DNA of 64,000 bases from the NCBI GenBank assembly GCA_018371275.1, contig JAHALF010000009.1, forward strand, positions 1-64,000, read 5' to 3'. The DNA comes from Clostridiales bacterium (GTDB lineage Bacteria; Bacillota; Clostridia; Lachnospirales; CAG-274). Of this stretch, positions 63,201-64,000 are shown in pieces. The notes below the pieces were generated by a model. That model made no database searches. It was given only the letters and a program-made list of their open reading frames with translations, and was not told the DNA's origin. How positions within the stretch are numbered: the stretch's first letter is position 1; every line of letters starts with the position of its first letter. The position numbers and the translations under genes are program-made.

Positions 63201-64000
63201 GAAAATTTTAATACATTGTTCTTTACAACATCTATAATATCTTTTGAAATATTTTTATATCTTTCAAAACTTTCTTTCTCTGTTATAATTGTTGTTTTAT
63301 CTCCAGTATTTTTATTTATAAGAGATAAAGAAAATTTGTCTTCAAGCCTTTCTAATGAATTTAAATCTGGAAAATAGTCTTCAGATAAATTATTTTCTTT
63401 TATAATATCATTAAAATCTTCATTTAGTTCTTCTAATAGAAATAAAGATTCATTAATATTTATAAATTCATCTTGTACTTCAGTATTAAAAACTCCTATA
63501 TCCTGATCTTTTACTGATTCTAAAAAAATATTCTCATAATCTAAAAATACACCTAATTCATCTAACATTGAGTTAGGTATACTTTGCTCTGAAGTACTTG
63601 GTAAGTTAGTTGAGTCTTCCAATAAATTACGTATTTCTAAAGATTCTTTTATTTTTTTTGCTCTTATTATTATTTTACCATCTTTATCATATTTTATTAA
63701 ATATCTTGGGATAATCCCTCTTAATACAGCATCTTCTTTATCTAAAGCTAAAGAATGAAATGGATTTATATTTGTCCTTCCAGCTTTCTTTGATATAGAG
63801 TAAGAGGAAGTTGCTATAGAAATATTTTCTATACTTGAATTAACCAACTTCCTAATGTAATTATCTGTATCTTTTATAATTTTTAAAAACATTACTGGAT
63901 AAGTATCCTCTAAGCCAACTCTAAGATTAAAGTTTTTGCAGGAAAAAAAGCTAACTTCTAATTGTTTTATTTCTTTAAAGGTATTATATACTTCCTTTAT
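60299..64000 (-). CDS. Large clostridial toxin homologue, CROP-less (5' end outside window)
   Basis: The visible 1,233 residues align with TcdA/TcdB from the end of the cysteine protease domain through the whole translocation and delivery domain. The frame is open to the window edge, so the ATG at 63892 is internal. Visible Cys21 (FFSCKNF, then LEDTYP) aligns with the TcdB catalytic Cys698 (LLGCNMF, then VEETYP). Near 287-330, TLNAAFLLQTLLDYTHSKEN and AMQIQVYTQLSSTSLGVLSD match the pore region; 425-441 reads VPIAGISFGLPSLVNN. DKIRLHYGGRTFHWRFYVAG, then NTNIDI, matches the next block. It ends at YSGDN with no CROP repeats. The N-terminal glucosyltransferase is not visible. Such toxins glucosylate host small GTPases after endosomal entry. 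Confidence 0.93.
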   Translation of the reverse strand: MKEVYNTFKEIKQLEVSFFSCKNFNLRVGLEDTYPVMFLKIIKDTDNYIRKLVNSSIENISIATSSYSISKKAGRTNINPFHSLALDKEDAVLRGIIPRYLIKYDKDGKIIIRAKKIKESLEIRNLLEDSTNLPSTSEQSIPNSMLDELGVFLDYENIFLESVKDQDIGVFNTEVQDEFININESLFLLEELNEDFNDIIKENNLSEDYFPDLNSLERLEDKFSLSLINKNTGDKTTIITEKESFERYKNISKDIIDVVKNNVLKFSEGNFIYKYENFQDVSLHTSTLNAAFLLQTLLDYTHSKENMSNLNIAMQIQVYTQLSSTSLGVLSDASSIIKIVNNFIQHPVSLLPRIIEKLQFLNFLFDSINLGSSIYELVHAHTEFEKEIYEANVGITSVNFSLSLASTIAYFTGATLTSEVLGIIAVPIAGISFGLPSLVNNILRIKYSSQEVIKFFENLNQIRTKGYYKLNDEGNVLIPSPLVPLTEINLKLDTVKVGNMYISKMHGGSIVSSENSSYPTYFASPEADNKGEPIEFSNIIFSDMRQNDLSKSILLLPSALNVRYYTNHNFVYGSARWKGAGEDTLDKIRLHYGGRTFHWRFYVAGGEKIITALEPEYMNTNIDIICDNKDRTFISALMGNEEVAQKMSYSIKYEDSVNYTYIFQHIPINLKIEPFNKEVKNYSKWFFNIDNLLYDEKIKDDKEAKNNIKTNLNDLIRFEKNNDNSINLRIGKQKVHIKDYTNESFYITFKYYNINIILEESELDKSDYKELDIILKLDLNECKIESVIISFNMQYAILELLELLAFLKNFGLSSEVLENVNININRNLSSIKMLPRIGEVRGSLNLIKDEYIMSIEKYTDEGINYLGVIYDKNFNDKPVIFNFDRKESTLLKKYNEETKSNDYLVKGFSVVNNANLQVSEDEKNEYLLKIIDKDNITLRSIKLTQIVLSEFIFALKGEYTLYGLFNADKSIDHTTEEGKRKIISRVYDYIYNKFIKDVISVSYPLQNLKLNHKITPDLFISGTDLFGRKLNFIFNKDDYYLAYGEWESEVKFTKEKNHFIFNSLGKKELILSRKQNPNKTDYIVLSESDIINLEGFIESVLINCNFDTNRILFRYFTETIKNNIKEEITKVDILLPTRSNGKPLVLYLPFNKDNLKWDVEGSNLIIYSSQNDKNKIFTILDVFNRNNDKEVIISIGGGEPVFYEDINDVKVYNSKDMDLISFMKEIPQYSGDN

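Noticed and set aside
63889..63892. ATG at 63892 as the start of the toxin gene
   Set aside because: The same frame continues without a stop to the window edge and encodes the conserved protease cysteine region, so this methionine is internal.

Overview
The window is a very AT-rich chromosomal stretch from an anaerobic, spore-forming low-GC Firmicute, most likely a member of the Clostridia. The evidence is the dxs-tlyA-nadK-argR-recN order, a spoIID sporulation gene, an agr peptide quorum-sensing system, phi-LC3-type holin and M15 endolysin genes, and a gene homologous to the large clostridial glucosylating toxins. No rRNA, tRNA or CRISPR array was seen. Species cannot be fixed from this sequence.

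Layout. 1-5.1 kb: housekeeping block dxs (5' end outside the window), tlyA, nadK, argR, recN. 5.1-8.5 kb: a PPC/DUF296 protein, then csoR-copA copper sensing and export. 8.5-19.0 kb: spoIID cut in two by a 9,026-bp element holding a small conserved protein, three large serine recombinases and a complete agr locus (response regulator, sensor kinase, a 52-residue AgrD precursor that had not been called, AgrB). Joining the two spoIID pieces at a shared AG dinucleotide restores one frame of 326 codons, and the excised circle would carry a centred inverted repeat at the junction. 19.1-34.8 kb: sialidase plus a carbohydrate ABC uptake locus with two binding proteins and four permeases but no ATPase, together with NHL/TPR, Yip1 and DUF5696 proteins. 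35.0-38.6 kb: an XRE/zinc-ribbon regulator, then a Fur-family regulator and znuA-znuC-znuB zinc uptake behind two Fur-type palindromes. 38.7-42.0 kb: haem/siderophore ABC uptake and a HugZ-like protein behind paired GTTA-N8-TAAC dyads. 42.1-46.8 kb: cyclophilin lipoprotein; on the minus strand ppa, a LUD-domain protein, lysA and aroC. 46.9-56.7 kb: nucleoside uptake and salvage (purine nucleoside phosphorylase, deoC, deoB, cdd, ABC transporter, pdp, two tiny lipoproteins, BmpA). 56.7-64.0 kb: an island with a holin, an endolysin and decayed genes, bracketed by related palindromes, and, on the minus strand and running off the window, the cysteine-protease end and the whole translocation domain of a large clostridial toxin homologue that stops without a CROP repeat domain.

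How it fits together. Sialidase and sugar uptake, zinc and haem scavenging, nucleoside salvage and a toxin suggest a host-associated anaerobe. Two systems stand out. First, a skin-like intervening element in spoIID that carries its own quorum-sensing operon, so that precise excision would be needed to make SpoIID in the mother cell. Second, a toxin locus resembling a pathogenicity locus, with a CROP-less toxin next to a holin/endolysin pair that could serve toxin release. Both are inferences from sequence; the joined reading frame, the dyad and the toxin homology are visible directly.
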